Assembly (NCBI RefSeq): GCF_023016265.1
Contig: NZ_CP095412.1
Span: forward strand, 2,542,001 to 2,606,000
Direction of reading: 5' to 3'
DNA from: Blastococcus sp. PRF04-17
GTDB lineage: Bacteria; Actinomycetota; Actinomycetes; Mycobacteriales; Geodermatophilaceae
DNA: 64,000 nt
Part shown: positions 1 through 8,564 of the stretch, in pieces
How the letters are laid out: each line of letters opens with the position of its first letter
Numbering within the stretch: position 1 is the stretch's first letter
Translations under genes and position numbers: made by a program
The notes under the pieces: model-generated
What the model saw: the letters and a program-made list of their open reading frames with translations, nothing else
Database searches by the model: none
Told to the model about the DNA's origin: nothing

Positions 1-956
1 CTGGTGGGAGCGCCAGCTGCCCTGCACCTGCAGGCCGTCCACGACGTCCGGGCCGGTCCAGCCCTTGGGCGAGGCCAGCACGATCATCGGCCACCGCGGG
101 CGCTCGGCGACCCCCTCCTCGCGGGCGCGGCGCTGGATCTCGGCGATCTCGTCGAGGCAGCGGTCGAGGGTCGCGGCGAACCGCTGGTGCATGTCGGCGG
201 GGTCGTCGCCCTCCACGAGGTACGGCGCGTGGCCGTACCCGCGCATCAGCTCCATCAGCTCCCCGCGGGGGATGCGGGCCAGCACGGTGGGATTGGCGAT
301 CTTGTAGCCGTTGAGGTGCAGGATCGGCAGGACAGCGCCGTCGGTGACCGGGTCGGCGAACTTGTTGGCGTGCCAGCTGCCCGCCAGCGGGCCGGTCTCC
401 GCCTCGCCGTCACCGACGATCGCGGCCACGACCAGGTCGGGGTTGTCGAAGGCGGCGCCGTAGGCGTGGGTGAGCGCGTACCCCAGCTCACCCCCTCGTG
501 GATCGAGCCGGGCGTCTCCGGCGCGACGTGGCTGGGGATGCCACCCGGGAAGGAGAACTGGGTGAACAGCCGCCGCATCCCCGCGCCGTCCTGGGAGACG
601 TCCGGGTAGTAGTGGCTGTAGGTGCCCTCCAACCAGGCGGCCGCGACCGGGCCGGGGCCGCCGTGGCCGGGGCCCATCACGTAGATCATGTCCAGGTCGC
701 GCGCCGTGATGGCCCGGTTGAGATGGGCGTAGACGAAGTTCAACCCCGGCGTGGTGCCCCAGTGGCCCAGCAGCCGCGGCTTGATGTGCTCGGGCCGCAG
801 CGGTTCGCGCAGCAGCGGGTTGTCCATCAGGTAGATCTGGCCCACCGACAGGTAGTTCGCCGCCCGCCACCAGGCGTCAAGTGCGGCCAGTTCTTCGCCG
901 GAAAGCGGATCTACCGACTCAGAGGTTCGGGAGACCTTCGCCACCTCAGTCACCAC
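1..956 (-). CDS. xfp: Phosphoketolase, N-terminal part (3' end outside window, one frameshift)
   Basis: This encodes the N-terminal third of a thiamine-diphosphate phosphoketolase, which cleaves xylulose-5-P or fructose-6-P with phosphate to acetyl-phosphate. The protein shows the family's opening ([19 protein letters not shown]), then [15 protein letters not shown] and a GPGHGGP segment typical of the cofactor-binding region. The frame breaks near 493, in a run of G on the coding strand: the reading changes from SIHEG to a frame giving [20 protein letters not shown], as expected for the family. One missing G would restore it. The start is uncertain: GTG codons at 956 and 953 fit the family better than the TTG at 998. 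The gene runs off the left edge. Acetyl-phosphate production fits the stress and low-energy theme of neighbouring genes. Confidence 0.85.
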
Positions 957-1060
957 CCCGCGCAGGCTCGCCCGTTGTCCGTCGCGTGCCACCCACAAAG
1001 GTCGTGCATCCCTCCGCGGGTGACCGAACGGCAGACTCTGGTCGTGGCGTCATGATCAGT

Positions 1061-1732
1061 TCACCTCGGCGACTCCGCAGCGCGCTCGTCCATGAGAGTG
1101 CCCGCGCGTCGGGACGCCGGTCCGGCGAGAAGCACCGGGATGGTCGCGCGTCGCGTCAGTGATTCGGCGACGCTGCCCAGTAGCCGGTGGGACAGCCCCC
1201 GGCCGCGGCGGCCGATGACGACGGCATCAGCCTCCTCGACCTCGGCGGCTTCGAGCAGCACGAGGTCCGGTTGGCCGCAGAGGACCTCGAGCACGGGCGC
1301 GGGTCCGTCCGGTGGGAGCCATCTGGCCCGTTCCGCGAGCAGGTCGTGCCACTTCTGCTGCCCGGTGTCGTCGCCGAACTCGCCGATGCTCGGGTCGGCG
1401 ACGGCTGCCAGGACGATGCGTGCGTGTGCCGGCCCGAACAGCGCCGCAACGTCGCGCACGGCCCGGTCGGACTCCGCCGAGCCGTCGACACCCACGAGAA
1501 CGACCACCTTGCCCGCGGGAACCGCACCCTCGGCGGACGTGCGCTCGAGCACCCGGCTGCCCCGACGGCCACGTTCGATCGCGATGGGCACGAACAGCGG
1601 CCCGAGGACGGCTCCGAGGAAGTACCAGGCGCCATCGCGGTATCCGTGCCGGCCGAGGAACACGAGCGCAGCCCCGAGCCCGACCATCGACCAGAGCAGC
1701 ACGACGAGGATCACGAACAGCACGGTCGGCAT
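1061..1732 (-). CDS. Universal stress protein with N-terminal membrane segments
   Basis: The first ~55 residues form two hydrophobic segments (PTVLFVILVVLLWSMVGLGA and YFLGAVLGPLFVPIAI). A UspA domain follows, opening with VVVLVGVDGSAESDRAV and ending with the nucleotide-loop motif VIGRRGRGLSHRLLGSVAESL (G-2x-G-9x-G-S type). This suggests a membrane-tethered, ATP-binding Usp. The start at 1732 is chosen because GGGAGG lies about 10 nt upstream; an in-frame ATG at 1768 lacks a good ribosome site and adds only a polar leader. It is divergent from the CtpF-like ATPase, with which it shares a ~220-bp intergenic region. In mycobacteria, Usp and CtpF genes belong to the DosR dormancy regulon; the parallel here is inference. 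Confidence 0.85.
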   Translation of the reverse strand: MPTVLFVILVVLLWSMVGLGAALVFLGRHGYRDGAWYFLGAVLGPLFVPIAIERGRRGSRVLERTSAEGAVPAGKVVVLVGVDGSAESDRAVRDVAALFGPAHARIVLAAVADPSIGEFGDDTGQQKWHDLLAERARWLPPDGPAPVLEVLCGQPDLVLLEAAEVEEADAVVIGRRGRGLSHRLLGSVAESLTRRATIPVLLAGPASRRAGTLMDERAAESPR

Positions 1733-1901
1733 CTGCGCGTCCTCCCGAGGTGGACAGGTCGCATCCACCCTCGTCCGCCGGCCACCAGCTGCCCAGGGTC
1801 GACGGTCGCCGAACCGCGGGACGAACGCCCCGGACCTGCCCTGGTGACGGCGGGACCGGACAGCTGAGGGCCGGACGACCCTGCGTTCGGTCCTGAGCTC
1901 C

Positions 1902-1915
1902 GGGACGAAGGTCCC
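1902..1915. promoter_or_regulatory. DosR-like box (GGGAC-N4-GTCCC)
   Basis: A perfect inverted repeat GGGACGAAGGTCCC lies 36 bp before the ATG of the CtpF-like ATPase. Its arms and spacing match the core of the mycobacterial DosR box (GGGACT-NN-AGTCCC), though the inner T and A are not conserved. A degenerate copy of the window's other palindrome (ACGAC-CCTGCG-TTCGG, 1875-1890) lies just upstream. No other GGGAC-N4-GTCCC was noticed in the window. Confidence 0.4.
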
Positions 1916-1950
1916 TCCCCCGGCACAGCGGCCGCCGACGAGGCTGAGTC

Positions 1951-4728
1951 ATGGCTTCGCCGGAACGGACGCTCCGCCCACCTGCGCGCGGCGAACACCA
2001 CGAACTGCCGGTGCACGAGATCGTGCTGCTGCTCGAGACCGACCACGAGCGCGGTCTGGGTCGCGACGAGGCTGCCCTCCGGCTGAAGCTGGAGGGCCCG
2101 AACGCGCTTCCCCGGGTCCATCGCCGGGGTCCGCTGGTCCGCTTCCTCGTGCAGTTCCACCATCCACTGATCTACGTGCTGCTGGCCGCCGCGGTGGCGA
2201 CGCTGCTCCTGGGAGAGGTGGTCGACGCCGGCGTCATCCTCGCCGTGGTGCTGATCAACGCGGGCATCGGCTTCGTGCAGGAGGCGCGCGCGGAACAGGC
2301 CCTGAAAGCCCTCATGGCGATGGTGCGCACCCAGGCCACCGTCGTCCGGGACGGGGTGCGGCACCGGATCGCGTCCGAGGACCTCGTCCCCGGCGACCTG
2401 GTGGTCCTGGAGACCGGGGACCGGGTGCCCGCAGACCTGCGGTTCGTCACCGTGCACGAGCTGCAGATCGACGAGTCGGCCCTCACCGGGGAGTCGGTGC
2501 CGGTGGAGAAGCTGCCGGTGGCGCTGCCGGCCGAGACCGCGCTGGCCGATCGGGCCAACATGGCGTACTCGGGTGGCCTGGTCACCCGCGGTCGCGGCCA
2601 CGGGATCGTGGTGGCCACCGGTGCCGACACCGAGATCGGGCGCATCCATCGGCTCGTCGGTGAGGCGGAGGTGCTGCAGACCCCGCTGACCCGCAAGATC
2701 GGCCGGTTCAGCCGGGCGCTGACCGTGATCATCCTGGGGCTCGCGGCGCTGGCCTTCGCGCTCGGGACCGTACGCGGTGAGCCGGTCGACGAGATGCTCA
2801 CCGCGGCGGTCGCGCTGGCCGTCGGTGCCATCCCGGAGGGACTGCCCGCGGTGGTGACGATCACCCTGGCGATCGGGGTGGCACGGATGGCGCGCCGGCG
2901 GGCGATCATCCGCCGGCTACCGGCGGTGGAGACCCTGGGCAGCACCACGGTGATCTGCACCGACAAGACCGGGACGCTGACGGCCAACGCGATGACGGTC
3001 ACCACCATCGTGGCCGGCGGGCGGCACCACCCGGTGACCGGGACCGGCTATGCCCCCGAGGGCCAGGTCCTCGACGACGGCGGCGCCGCCGACCTGGACC
3101 TTCTCCCGGCGCTGCGGGAGTGCCTGGTTGCCGGAGCGCTGTGCAACGACACCCACCTGACCGGGGTCGCCGGGCGACGCGAGGTGGCCGGGGACCCCAC
3201 CGAGGCAGCGCTGCTCGTGGCGGCGGAGAAGGGCGGCCTCGACCCCGCCCGGCTGAGGAGGCGGTCGCCCCGCGTGGACGCGATGCCCTTCGACTCCGAC
3301 CGCCGGTACATGGCCACGCTGCACCCGGACGAGTCCGGTCGGGTCGTCGGCTACATCAAGGGGGCAGTCGAGCGGCTACTGGCCATGGCCCCGCACGAGC
3401 TCCACCGCGACGGCTCGCTGCTCGCCGTCGACGCCGACGCAGTGCACGCCCACGCGGACGAGCTGGCCGGGCGGGCGCTGCGGGTTCTGGCGATCGGCCG
3501 GGTCGAGCTGCCGGCGGGCACGACCGGGCTGACCGAGCAGGTGCTCGATGGCCGGGTCACGCTGCTGGGTCTGCAGGCGATGTTCGACCCGCCGCGACCG
3601 GAGGCGATCACCGCGGTGTCCGCCTGCCGGGAGGCCGGCATCGAGGTCAAGATGATCACCGGCGATCACGCCGGCACCGCCCGCGCCATCGCGGAGCGTT
3701 TCGCCCTCGGGCACGGCGGCATCCCCACCGTCGTCACCGGCACCGAGCTGGCGGCCTGCCCGGACGAGAACCTCCCCGACCTGGTGGCCGGCACGACGGT
3801 GTTCGCCCGGGTGAGCCCGGAGCAGAAGCTGCGCCTGGTGCGAAGCCTGCAGGCCTCCGATCACGTGGTGGCGATGACCGGCGACGGCGTCAACGATGCC
3901 CCCGCGCTGCGGCGCGCCGACATCGGCGTGGCGATGGGCGAGGGCGGGACCGAGGTGGCCAAGGAGGCCGCCGACATGGTCCTCACCGACGACAACTTCG
4001 CCTCCATCGAGGCCGCCGTGGAGGAGGGCCGCGGCGTCCTCGACAACCTGCGCAAGTTCATCACCTTCATCCTGCCGACCAGCATCGGACAGGGACTGGT
4101 CATCCTGGCGGCGATCGCGCTGGCGACCACGCTGCCGATCCTGCCGGTACAGGTGCTGTGGGTGAACATGACCACCGCCGTGGCTCTGGGCCTCGTGCTG
4201 GCTTTCGAACCGCCGGAGGCTGGAGTGATGCGCCGCCCACCGGTGCCGCCGTCACGCCCGCTGCTGACCCGTTCCCTCGCCGGCCGGATCGCGCTGGTCT
4301 CAGCTCTCATGCTGGTCGGCGCTTTCGGATTGTTCGAGTGGTCGCTCGGCCAGGGGAACTCGGTGGCGGTCGCCCGCACTGTCGCGGTCAACGTGTTCGT
4401 CGTCGTGCAGGTCGCCTACCTTCTCAACTGCCGGTCGCTGGACCGGCCCATGTGGCGGGTCGGGCTGTTCAGCAACCGCTGGGTGCCGGCCGGCCTCACG
4501 GCGATGCTGGGCCTGCAGCTGCTGTTCACCTACGCGCCGTGGATGAACGGCCTGTTCCACAGCGCCCCGATCGACCCCACCTGGTGGGCGTTGATCACCG
4601 CCGTCGGGATTGTCGTGTTCGCGGTTGTCGAGGTCGAGAAGTGGCTGCGCCGTGCACGGCACCCGCGGCGGGCGGCACCCACCGGCCCCGCACCCTGCCC
4701 CGGCGCCGGCTACCGGGAGGCGCCATGA
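1951..4728 (+). CDS. CtpF-like P2A-type cation-transporting ATPase
   Basis: A full-length 925-residue P-type ATPase pump of the inner membrane. Visible in order are an N-terminal cation ATPase domain, the actuator motif TGES (~180), PEGLPA in membrane segment 4 (~293), the phosphorylation site DKTGTLT (~337), the hinge MTGDGVNDAPAL (~641) and a C-terminal transmembrane block. Segment 6 reads WVNMTTAVALGLVLAFEP, the pattern of mycobacterial CtpF, instead of the NxxTDG/NxxMDG of classical Ca2+ pumps, so the transported ion may not be simply Ca2+. The ATG follows GAGG. Its stop overlaps the start of the RCK_C-type protein in an ATGA, so the two are co-translated. A DosR-like box precedes it. Confidence 0.9.
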   Translation: MASPERTLRPPARGEHHELPVHEIVLLLETDHERGLGRDEAALRLKLEGPNALPRVHRRGPLVRFLVQFHHPLIYVLLAAAVATLLLGEVVDAGVILAVVLINAGIGFVQEARAEQALKALMAMVRTQATVVRDGVRHRIASEDLVPGDLVVLETGDRVPADLRFVTVHELQIDESALTGESVPVEKLPVALPAETALADRANMAYSGGLVTRGRGHGIVVATGADTEIGRIHRLVGEAEVLQTPLTRKIGRFSRALTVIILGLAALAFALGTVRGEPVDEMLTAAVALAVGAIPEGLPAVVTITLAIGVARMARRRAIIRRLPAVETLGSTTVICTDKTGTLTANAMTVTTIVAGGRHHPVTGTGYAPEGQVLDDGGAADLDLLPALRECLVAGALCNDTHLTGVAGRREVAGDPTEAALLVAAEKGGLDPARLRRRSPRVDAMPFDSDRRYMATLHPDESGRVVGYIKGAVERLLAMAPHELHRDGSLLAVDADAVHAHADELAGRALRVLAIGRVELPAGTTGLTEQVLDGRVTLLGLQAMFDPPRPEAITAVSACREAGIEVKMITGDHAGTARAIAERFALGHGGIPTVVTGTELAACPDENLPDLVAGTTVFARVSPEQKLRLVRSLQASDHVVAMTGDGVNDAPALRRADIGVAMGEGGTEVAKEAADMVLTDDNFASIEAAVEEGRGVLDNLRKFITFILPTSIGQGLVILAAIALATTLPILPVQVLWVNMTTAVALGLVLAFEPPEAGVMRRPPVPPSRPLLTRSLAGRIALVSALMLVGAFGLFEWSLGQGNSVAVARTVAVNVFVVVQVAYLLNCRSLDRPMWRVGLFSNRWVPAGLTAMLGLQLLFTYAPWMNGLFHSAPIDPTWWALITAVGIVVFAVVEVEKWLRRARHPRRAAPTGPAPCPGAGYREAP

Positions 4729-5219
4729 CTGACGTGCGCGTGCAAGCCGAGCGACTGCAGGGGATCGGCTGGCGCTACAGCCTGCCCGCGGACCAGGGCA
4801 GACAGGTCGTGGTCGTGGTGGAGGACCGAGGTCCCACGCACCTCGTCCTCGTCGACCCCCGGCTGGACGAACCGCTGACGACCGTCCGGCTACCTGCCGA
4901 GCACGCGTCCGTGCTGGCGGCACTGCTCACCGGGGCGCGCTTCACCCTCGAGACCGCCCAAGCCGTTCCCACGACGACGCCAGATCAGGCAGAGGTCGTC
5001 GTCGAGACGGTGACGATCGCCGGCGGCTCGGCGGCGCTGGGCTTGGCCCCCGGCGACATCGTCCGACGGCTGGGCCCGGACGCAGCTCTGCTCGGTGTGA
5101 TCTGCGATGCGACCCCGCAACTGGTCGAGACCGACGAGGGCCGAAGCGTCCAAGCCGGCGACAAGCTCGTCGTCGCCGCCCGCCGCAGCCGCCTGGATCA
5201 ACTCCGGGACGCCGTGTGA
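4725..5219 (+). CDS. KhtT-like regulatory subunit (RCK_C/TrkA-C domain)
   Basis: A 164-residue soluble protein. The N-terminal ~70 residues resemble the KhtT N-domain. The C-terminal half has the RCK_C fold signature (GSAALGLAPGDIVRRLG ... GDKLVVAARRSRLDQL), which senses a nucleotide or ion and gates an antiporter. The start overlaps the ATPase stop (ATGA), and a CPA2 antiporter follows about 100 bp downstream, so an ATPase-KhtT-KhtU operon is likely. In Bacillus, KhtT regulates the K+/H+ antiporter KhtU; the role here is by analogy. Confidence 0.75.
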   Translation: MTDVRVQAERLQGIGWRYSLPADQGRQVVVVVEDRGPTHLVLVDPRLDEPLTTVRLPAEHASVLAALLTGARFTLETAQAVPTTTPDQAEVVVETVTIAGGSAALGLAPGDIVRRLGPDAALLGVICDATPQLVETDEGRSVQAGDKLVVAARRSRLDQLRDAV

Positions 5220-5322
5220 GGCGCGGCGACCGCAGGCGTCGCACCGGACACCGTCCCCGTCGGCCGCCAGGACCGTTGACCCCCGCCCACCAGCGACGGT
5301 CGATCGGCCGAGGAGGCCACCC

Positions 5323-6987
5323 GTGTTCGAGCACGCTTTCCATGTCATCGCCGCACTGCTGGCGGTGGCCGCGGTGGTCGCCGCGGCCGCGGTCAAGCTC
5401 CGCCAGCCGCTGATCATCAGCTTCATCGCCGTGGGCATCCTCGTCGGCCCGGTCGGACTGGGCTGGGTGGAGGGGAACGACCAGGTCGCGTTGCTGGCCG
5501 AGCTGGGAATCGCTCTGCTGCTGTTCCTGGTGGGGCTCAAGCTCGACCCTCACCTCATCCGCACCACCGGGCCGGTCGCCGTTGCTACCGGTCTCGGGCA
5601 GGTGGCGTTCACGTCGATCGTCGGGTTCGGGCTCGGGCTGATGCTGGGGTTGTCCTCGGTCGAGGCGATCTACGTCGCCGTCGCCCTGACGTTCTCCAGC
5701 ACGATCATCATCGTCAAGCTGCTGTCCGACAAACGCGAGATCGACCAGCTGCACGGCCGCATCGCCGTCGGCTTCCTCATCGTCCAGGACATCGTCGTCG
5801 TCCTCGTGATGATCCTGCTGACCGCCTTCGGCACCGCAGGGCAGGGCGACAACCTGGTCGCCGATCTGGCGCTGGTCCTCGGCAAGGGTGTGCTGTTCGT
5901 CGGCGGCATCCTCCTCGCCATGCGGTACCTGCTCCGGCCGGCCTTGGGCTGGATGGCCCGATCGAAGGAGCTGCTGGTCCTCTTCGCCCTCGCGTGGGGC
6001 ATCGCGCTGGCCGGCCTCGGCGACTGGCTGGGCTTCAGCATCGAGGTCGGGGCCTTCCTCGGCGGCATCTCCCTGGCCGCCACCCCCTACCGGGAGGCGA
6101 TCGGATCGCGGCTGATCAGCCTCCGGGACTTCCTGCTGCTGTTCTTCTTCATCGACCTCGGGTCCCGACTGGACTTCACCGACGCGGCCAGCCAACTGGT
6201 GGCCGCCATGGTGCTGTCGCTCTTCGTGCTCATCGGCAACCCGCTGATCGTCCTGGTGATCATGGGGCTGATGGGCTACCGAAAAAGAACCAGCTTCCTC
6301 GCCGGACTCACCGTCGCCCAGATCAGCGAGTTCTCTCTGGTCCTGGCGGCTCTCGGGCTCAGCCTGGGACACATCACCGCGGACACCGTTCGGCTGATCA
6401 CTGTCGTCGGGATCGTCACGATCGCCCTGTCGACGTACATGATCCTGTACTCGGCACCACTCTTCGCACGCCTGGCGCCGATGCTGTCTGTGTTCGAACG
6501 CAGTCGGCCGCGGCACGGGGTGGACTCCGGCGAGGGCGCCGCCGCCGTCGATCTGGTGGTGGTCGGGGGCGGCCGCTACGGAGGCCGGCTCGTGCGGCAG
6601 CTACTCGCTCGTGATGTTCGTGTCCTCGTCGTCGACACCGACCCGCAGGTCCTGGAGGACATCAAAGAGGAGGGTGCCCAGACCCTGTACGGCGATGCCG
6701 AGGAGCCAGAGCTGATCTACGCGCTGCCGCTGCATGGCACATCCTGGGTGGTCAGCACCGTGCCCGACCGGTCGGTCAGCCTGGCTCTGCTGCACGGGCT
6801 CGAGCACGCCGACTACGCCGGCTCGGTCGCGCTCACCGCGCACAACGACCACGATGCGGAGCTGCTCGAGGCCGCCGGGGTGGACGTCGTGCTGCGACCG
6901 TTCCACGCGGCCGCCGACAGCGGTGCGGCCATCCTTCTCGATAAGGCCGGGAGACGGGCGGGCCGGGACGTCAGCGAGGCCGAGTGA
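5323..6987 (+). CDS. KhtU/KefB-like K+/H+ antiporter (CPA2) with TrkA-N domain
   Basis: A 554-residue membrane antiporter. About twelve hydrophobic segments make up residues 1-395, with the CPA2 hallmarks GLKLDPHLI and VGAFLGGISLA. A cytoplasmic Rossmann/TrkA-N domain starts near residue 410 with VVVGGGRYGGRLVRQLL and continues DTDPQVLEDIKEEG and YGDAEEPEL, which would bind NAD(H). A GTG start at 5323 is chosen because AGGAGG lies 8 nt upstream and the first membrane segment follows at once; an upstream in-frame ATG at 5107 would add only a shadow of the preceding gene. With the KhtT-like protein it forms a K+/H+ efflux system. No signal peptide or frame disruption is seen. Confidence 0.85.
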   Translation: MFEHAFHVIAALLAVAAVVAAAAVKLRQPLIISFIAVGILVGPVGLGWVEGNDQVALLAELGIALLLFLVGLKLDPHLIRTTGPVAVATGLGQVAFTSIVGFGLGLMLGLSSVEAIYVAVALTFSSTIIIVKLLSDKREIDQLHGRIAVGFLIVQDIVVVLVMILLTAFGTAGQGDNLVADLALVLGKGVLFVGGILLAMRYLLRPALGWMARSKELLVLFALAWGIALAGLGDWLGFSIEVGAFLGGISLAATPYREAIGSRLISLRDFLLLFFFIDLGSRLDFTDAASQLVAAMVLSLFVLIGNPLIVLVIMGLMGYRKRTSFLAGLTVAQISEFSLVLAALGLSLGHITADTVRLITVVGIVTIALSTYMILYSAPLFARLAPMLSVFERSRPRHGVDSGEGAAAVDLVVVGGGRYGGRLVRQLLARDVRVLVVDTDPQVLEDIKEEGAQTLYGDAEEPELIYALPLHGTSWVVSTVPDRSVSLALLHGLEHADYAGSVALTAHNDHDAELLEAAGVDVVLRPFHAAADSGAAILLDKAGRRAGRDVSEAE

Positions 6988-7299
6988 CGCACCGGCTCCT
7001 TCCACGCATGGCCCCGGAACAGCGGCCCTCCGCACGACAGCGCGGGGCCTCTGGTCCCACTCCTGGCTCGATGAGATGACGTCCCGGTCAACCGTGGTGT
7101 AGCGCGCTCACCGGATCGGTCATCGGTGGAGGAGCAATGCTGTGGGCAGGGCCGGCGTCGGCAGCGAAGCGGTGAGCGCGGGCATGGGAGGCATGGTGCG
7201 CACCGCGCCACCCGGCCAGCACGCCGATGATGGCCAGGTCACAGCGGCGGGTTCAGCTCGACACCCAGATGTCGAACCGCGATGGTGGTCGCACTCGGC
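6988..7299. other. Intergenic region without a recognisable gene
   Basis: About 310 bp between the antiporter and the convergent small membrane protein. A start codon at 7138 after GGAGGAG opens a frame of only about a dozen codons. No terminator with a clear U-tract was seen. Confidence 0.4.
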
Positions 7300-7662
7300 T
7301 CAAACCCGCGTTCGACCAGCTTTACGACGCGGACCGCGGGTCGCGTGAACATCGACCGAGGATCTGCGTCGCCGCCTGGACCTCCGCGCCTGCAAGTGGA
7401 CCGCCCGCCGGCGACATGGGCATCCAAGAGGTACGCAGGCCCGCCGGCCGGGAAGCAAGGTTGCAGCCACGCGTGGCCTTGGGTCTCCGCCTGCTGGGCG
7501 GCCGGCCGGAACGCGCGAGTCGTCGCGGCCCTCGGGCGGTGCCCCTGCCCAGCGGGCGATGGCTGCGATGAGCAGGATGGCGAGGACGAGCCAGACCAGC
7601 ACGGTGAGCGCCGTGGCCAGGTCGGCGGTGCCGCCGGGAATCGGCGTCGAAAGGTCGATCAT
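7300..7662 (-). CDS. Small membrane protein with Arg-rich tail
   Basis: A 120-residue protein of unknown function. Residues ~12-36 form one transmembrane helix (LATALTVLVWLVLAILLIA); the rest is arginine/proline-rich, so the true end may be earlier if a frameshift lies in the tail. The ATG is preceded by GAGGAGG and overlaps the TGA of the upstream zinc-finger gene (ATGA), so translation is coupled. Transcription should start from the palindromic promoter at 7835. Confidence 0.55.
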   Translation of the reverse strand: MIDLSTPIPGGTADLATALTVLVWLVLAILLIAAIARWAGAPPEGRDDSRVPAGRPAGGDPRPRVAATLLPGRRACVPLGCPCRRRAVHLQARRSRRRRRSSVDVHATRGPRRKAGRTRV

Positions 7663-7796
7663 CGCGGGCCTCCTCGCACCGGTGGGCTCTCGACAGGAGC
7701 CGGACCACGCTGACGGCGATGGTCCTCGCGGACGTGGAGCTCGAGCATCGTGCGGTGACCGAAGCGGAGTCCGCACAACGGGCACTGGTAGGCCAT
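7659..7796 (-). CDS. C2H2-type zinc-finger miniprotein
   Basis: A 45-residue protein. Its first 30 residues read as one C2H2 finger: C-x2-C (YQCPLCGLRF), a hydrophobic core and H-x4-H (LELHVREDHRR). Such single fingers are unusual in bacteria, occurring in Ros/MucR-like and small actinobacterial proteins. Its ATG follows AGAGG, 35 nt below the -10 of a shared-type promoter. It is the first gene of a two-gene coupled operon with a membrane protein. DNA, RNA or protein binding cannot be told apart from sequence. Confidence 0.6.
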   Translation of the reverse strand: MAYQCPLCGLRFGHRTMLELHVREDHRRQRGPAPVESPPVRGGPR

Positions 7797-7834
7797 CTCG
7801 CAACCACCTCTCTGCGGAAAGATGACCCATACTA

Positions 7835-7850
7835 GCGAAGTTTGAATCGC
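7835..7850 (-). promoter_or_regulatory. Shared palindromic promoter element, copy A
   Basis: On the minus strand it reads GCGAT-TCAAAC-TTCGC followed directly by TAGTAT as -10, about 35 nt before the zinc-finger ATG, with TGTTAC in the -35 region. It is one of eleven RCGAW-N6-WTCGY copies in this window. Confidence 0.6.
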
Positions 7851-8033
7851 GTAACAACTTGCGTGCCAGGCTTCCTCGGGCCACACTTCTCTTAGTCGCC
7901 CGCAAGCACCGGCCGCTACCTCATCACTGCGTGAGTCCTGGCCGCCGCGCGGCCTTCCGTCGGCGGGCGCGGGCCGGAGCCCCTCACGGTGACAGACCCG
8001 CGCCAGTGACAACAGCCCACCGGGAGGCCGATC

Positions 8034-8396
8034 ATGACGGAGACCCAGCAAGGGCAGGCCCAGCACGATGCCGATCGACAACACAGGATCGCGCGCCGAC
8101 CGGACCCCCTGCCGGCTCGGTCATGGACCTTGTTGACGCATCACGCGCGCCTACTGCTGGCCGTGGCCGAGCGGCCGGACGCGCGCGTCCAGGATCTGGC
8201 GAGCGTCGTGGGGGTGACGCCTCGCGCTGCCCTCACCTTGCTCCGAGACCTCGAGGACGCCAACCTTCTTCACCGCGTGCGGGTGGGTCGCCGGAACCGC
8301 TACACCATCCACCCCGACGCTCGAGTAGGGAGCGAGGTGTGCGATGTGCGCACCGTGCGCCAGTTCCTGGCGGCGTTCAGCAGCGAGGAGACGTAG
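8034..8396 (+). CDS. Small winged-helix DNA-binding regulator (paralogue 1)
   Basis: A 120-residue protein with one central winged helix-turn-helix domain: VQDLASVVGVTPRAALTLL is the HTH (~residues 55-75) and LLHRVRVGRRNRYTIHP the wing. The domain resembles MarR/ArsR-type single-wing regulators. Its closest relative in the window is the minus-strand protein at 56564-56913, with which it shares RVGRRNRYT and the preceding PDAR-(M/V)-x-DIA-type helix. The ATG follows GGGAGG. It sits directly upstream of the V-ATPase operon, whose promoter carries the shared palindrome, so it is a candidate regulator of that element. Effector unknown. Confidence 0.75.
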   Translation: MTETQQGQAQHDADRQHRIARRPDPLPARSWTLLTHHARLLLAVAERPDARVQDLASVVGVTPRAALTLLRDLEDANLLHRVRVGRRNRYTIHPDARVGSEVCDVRTVRQFLAAFSSEET

Positions 8397-8417
8397 ACCT
8401 CAGTCGAGACGACCGCC

Positions 8418-8447
8418 TTGACAGACGAAGCGTGATTCGTGTTTGAT
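8418..8447 (+). promoter_or_regulatory. V-ATPase operon promoter with palindromic element, copy K
   Basis: A consensus -35 TTGACA (8418-8423) and a -10-like TTTGAT (8442-8447) flank the palindrome ACGAA-GCGTGA-TTCGT (8425-8440), 118 nt before the GTG of subunit D. The palindrome fills the spacer, where a bound protein would compete with or reshape polymerase binding. Confidence 0.6.
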
Positions 8448-8564
8448 GGATCGCATACCCGCTGACCGAGCCTCCTCACTCCGAGCTCCGATGCTGCGTT
8501 TCGATCGGATCAGGGTCAGGAGCAGCGGCGCCAAGAGCCCGCACTGGACCCATCTGGAGGCCCC

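Noticed and set aside
4942-6516. Long minus-strand open frame opposite the K+/H+ antiporter
   Set aside because: It is Gln/Glu/Arg-rich, has no ribosome site and is a typical antisense shadow in GC-rich DNA; the plus-strand antiporter is unambiguous.
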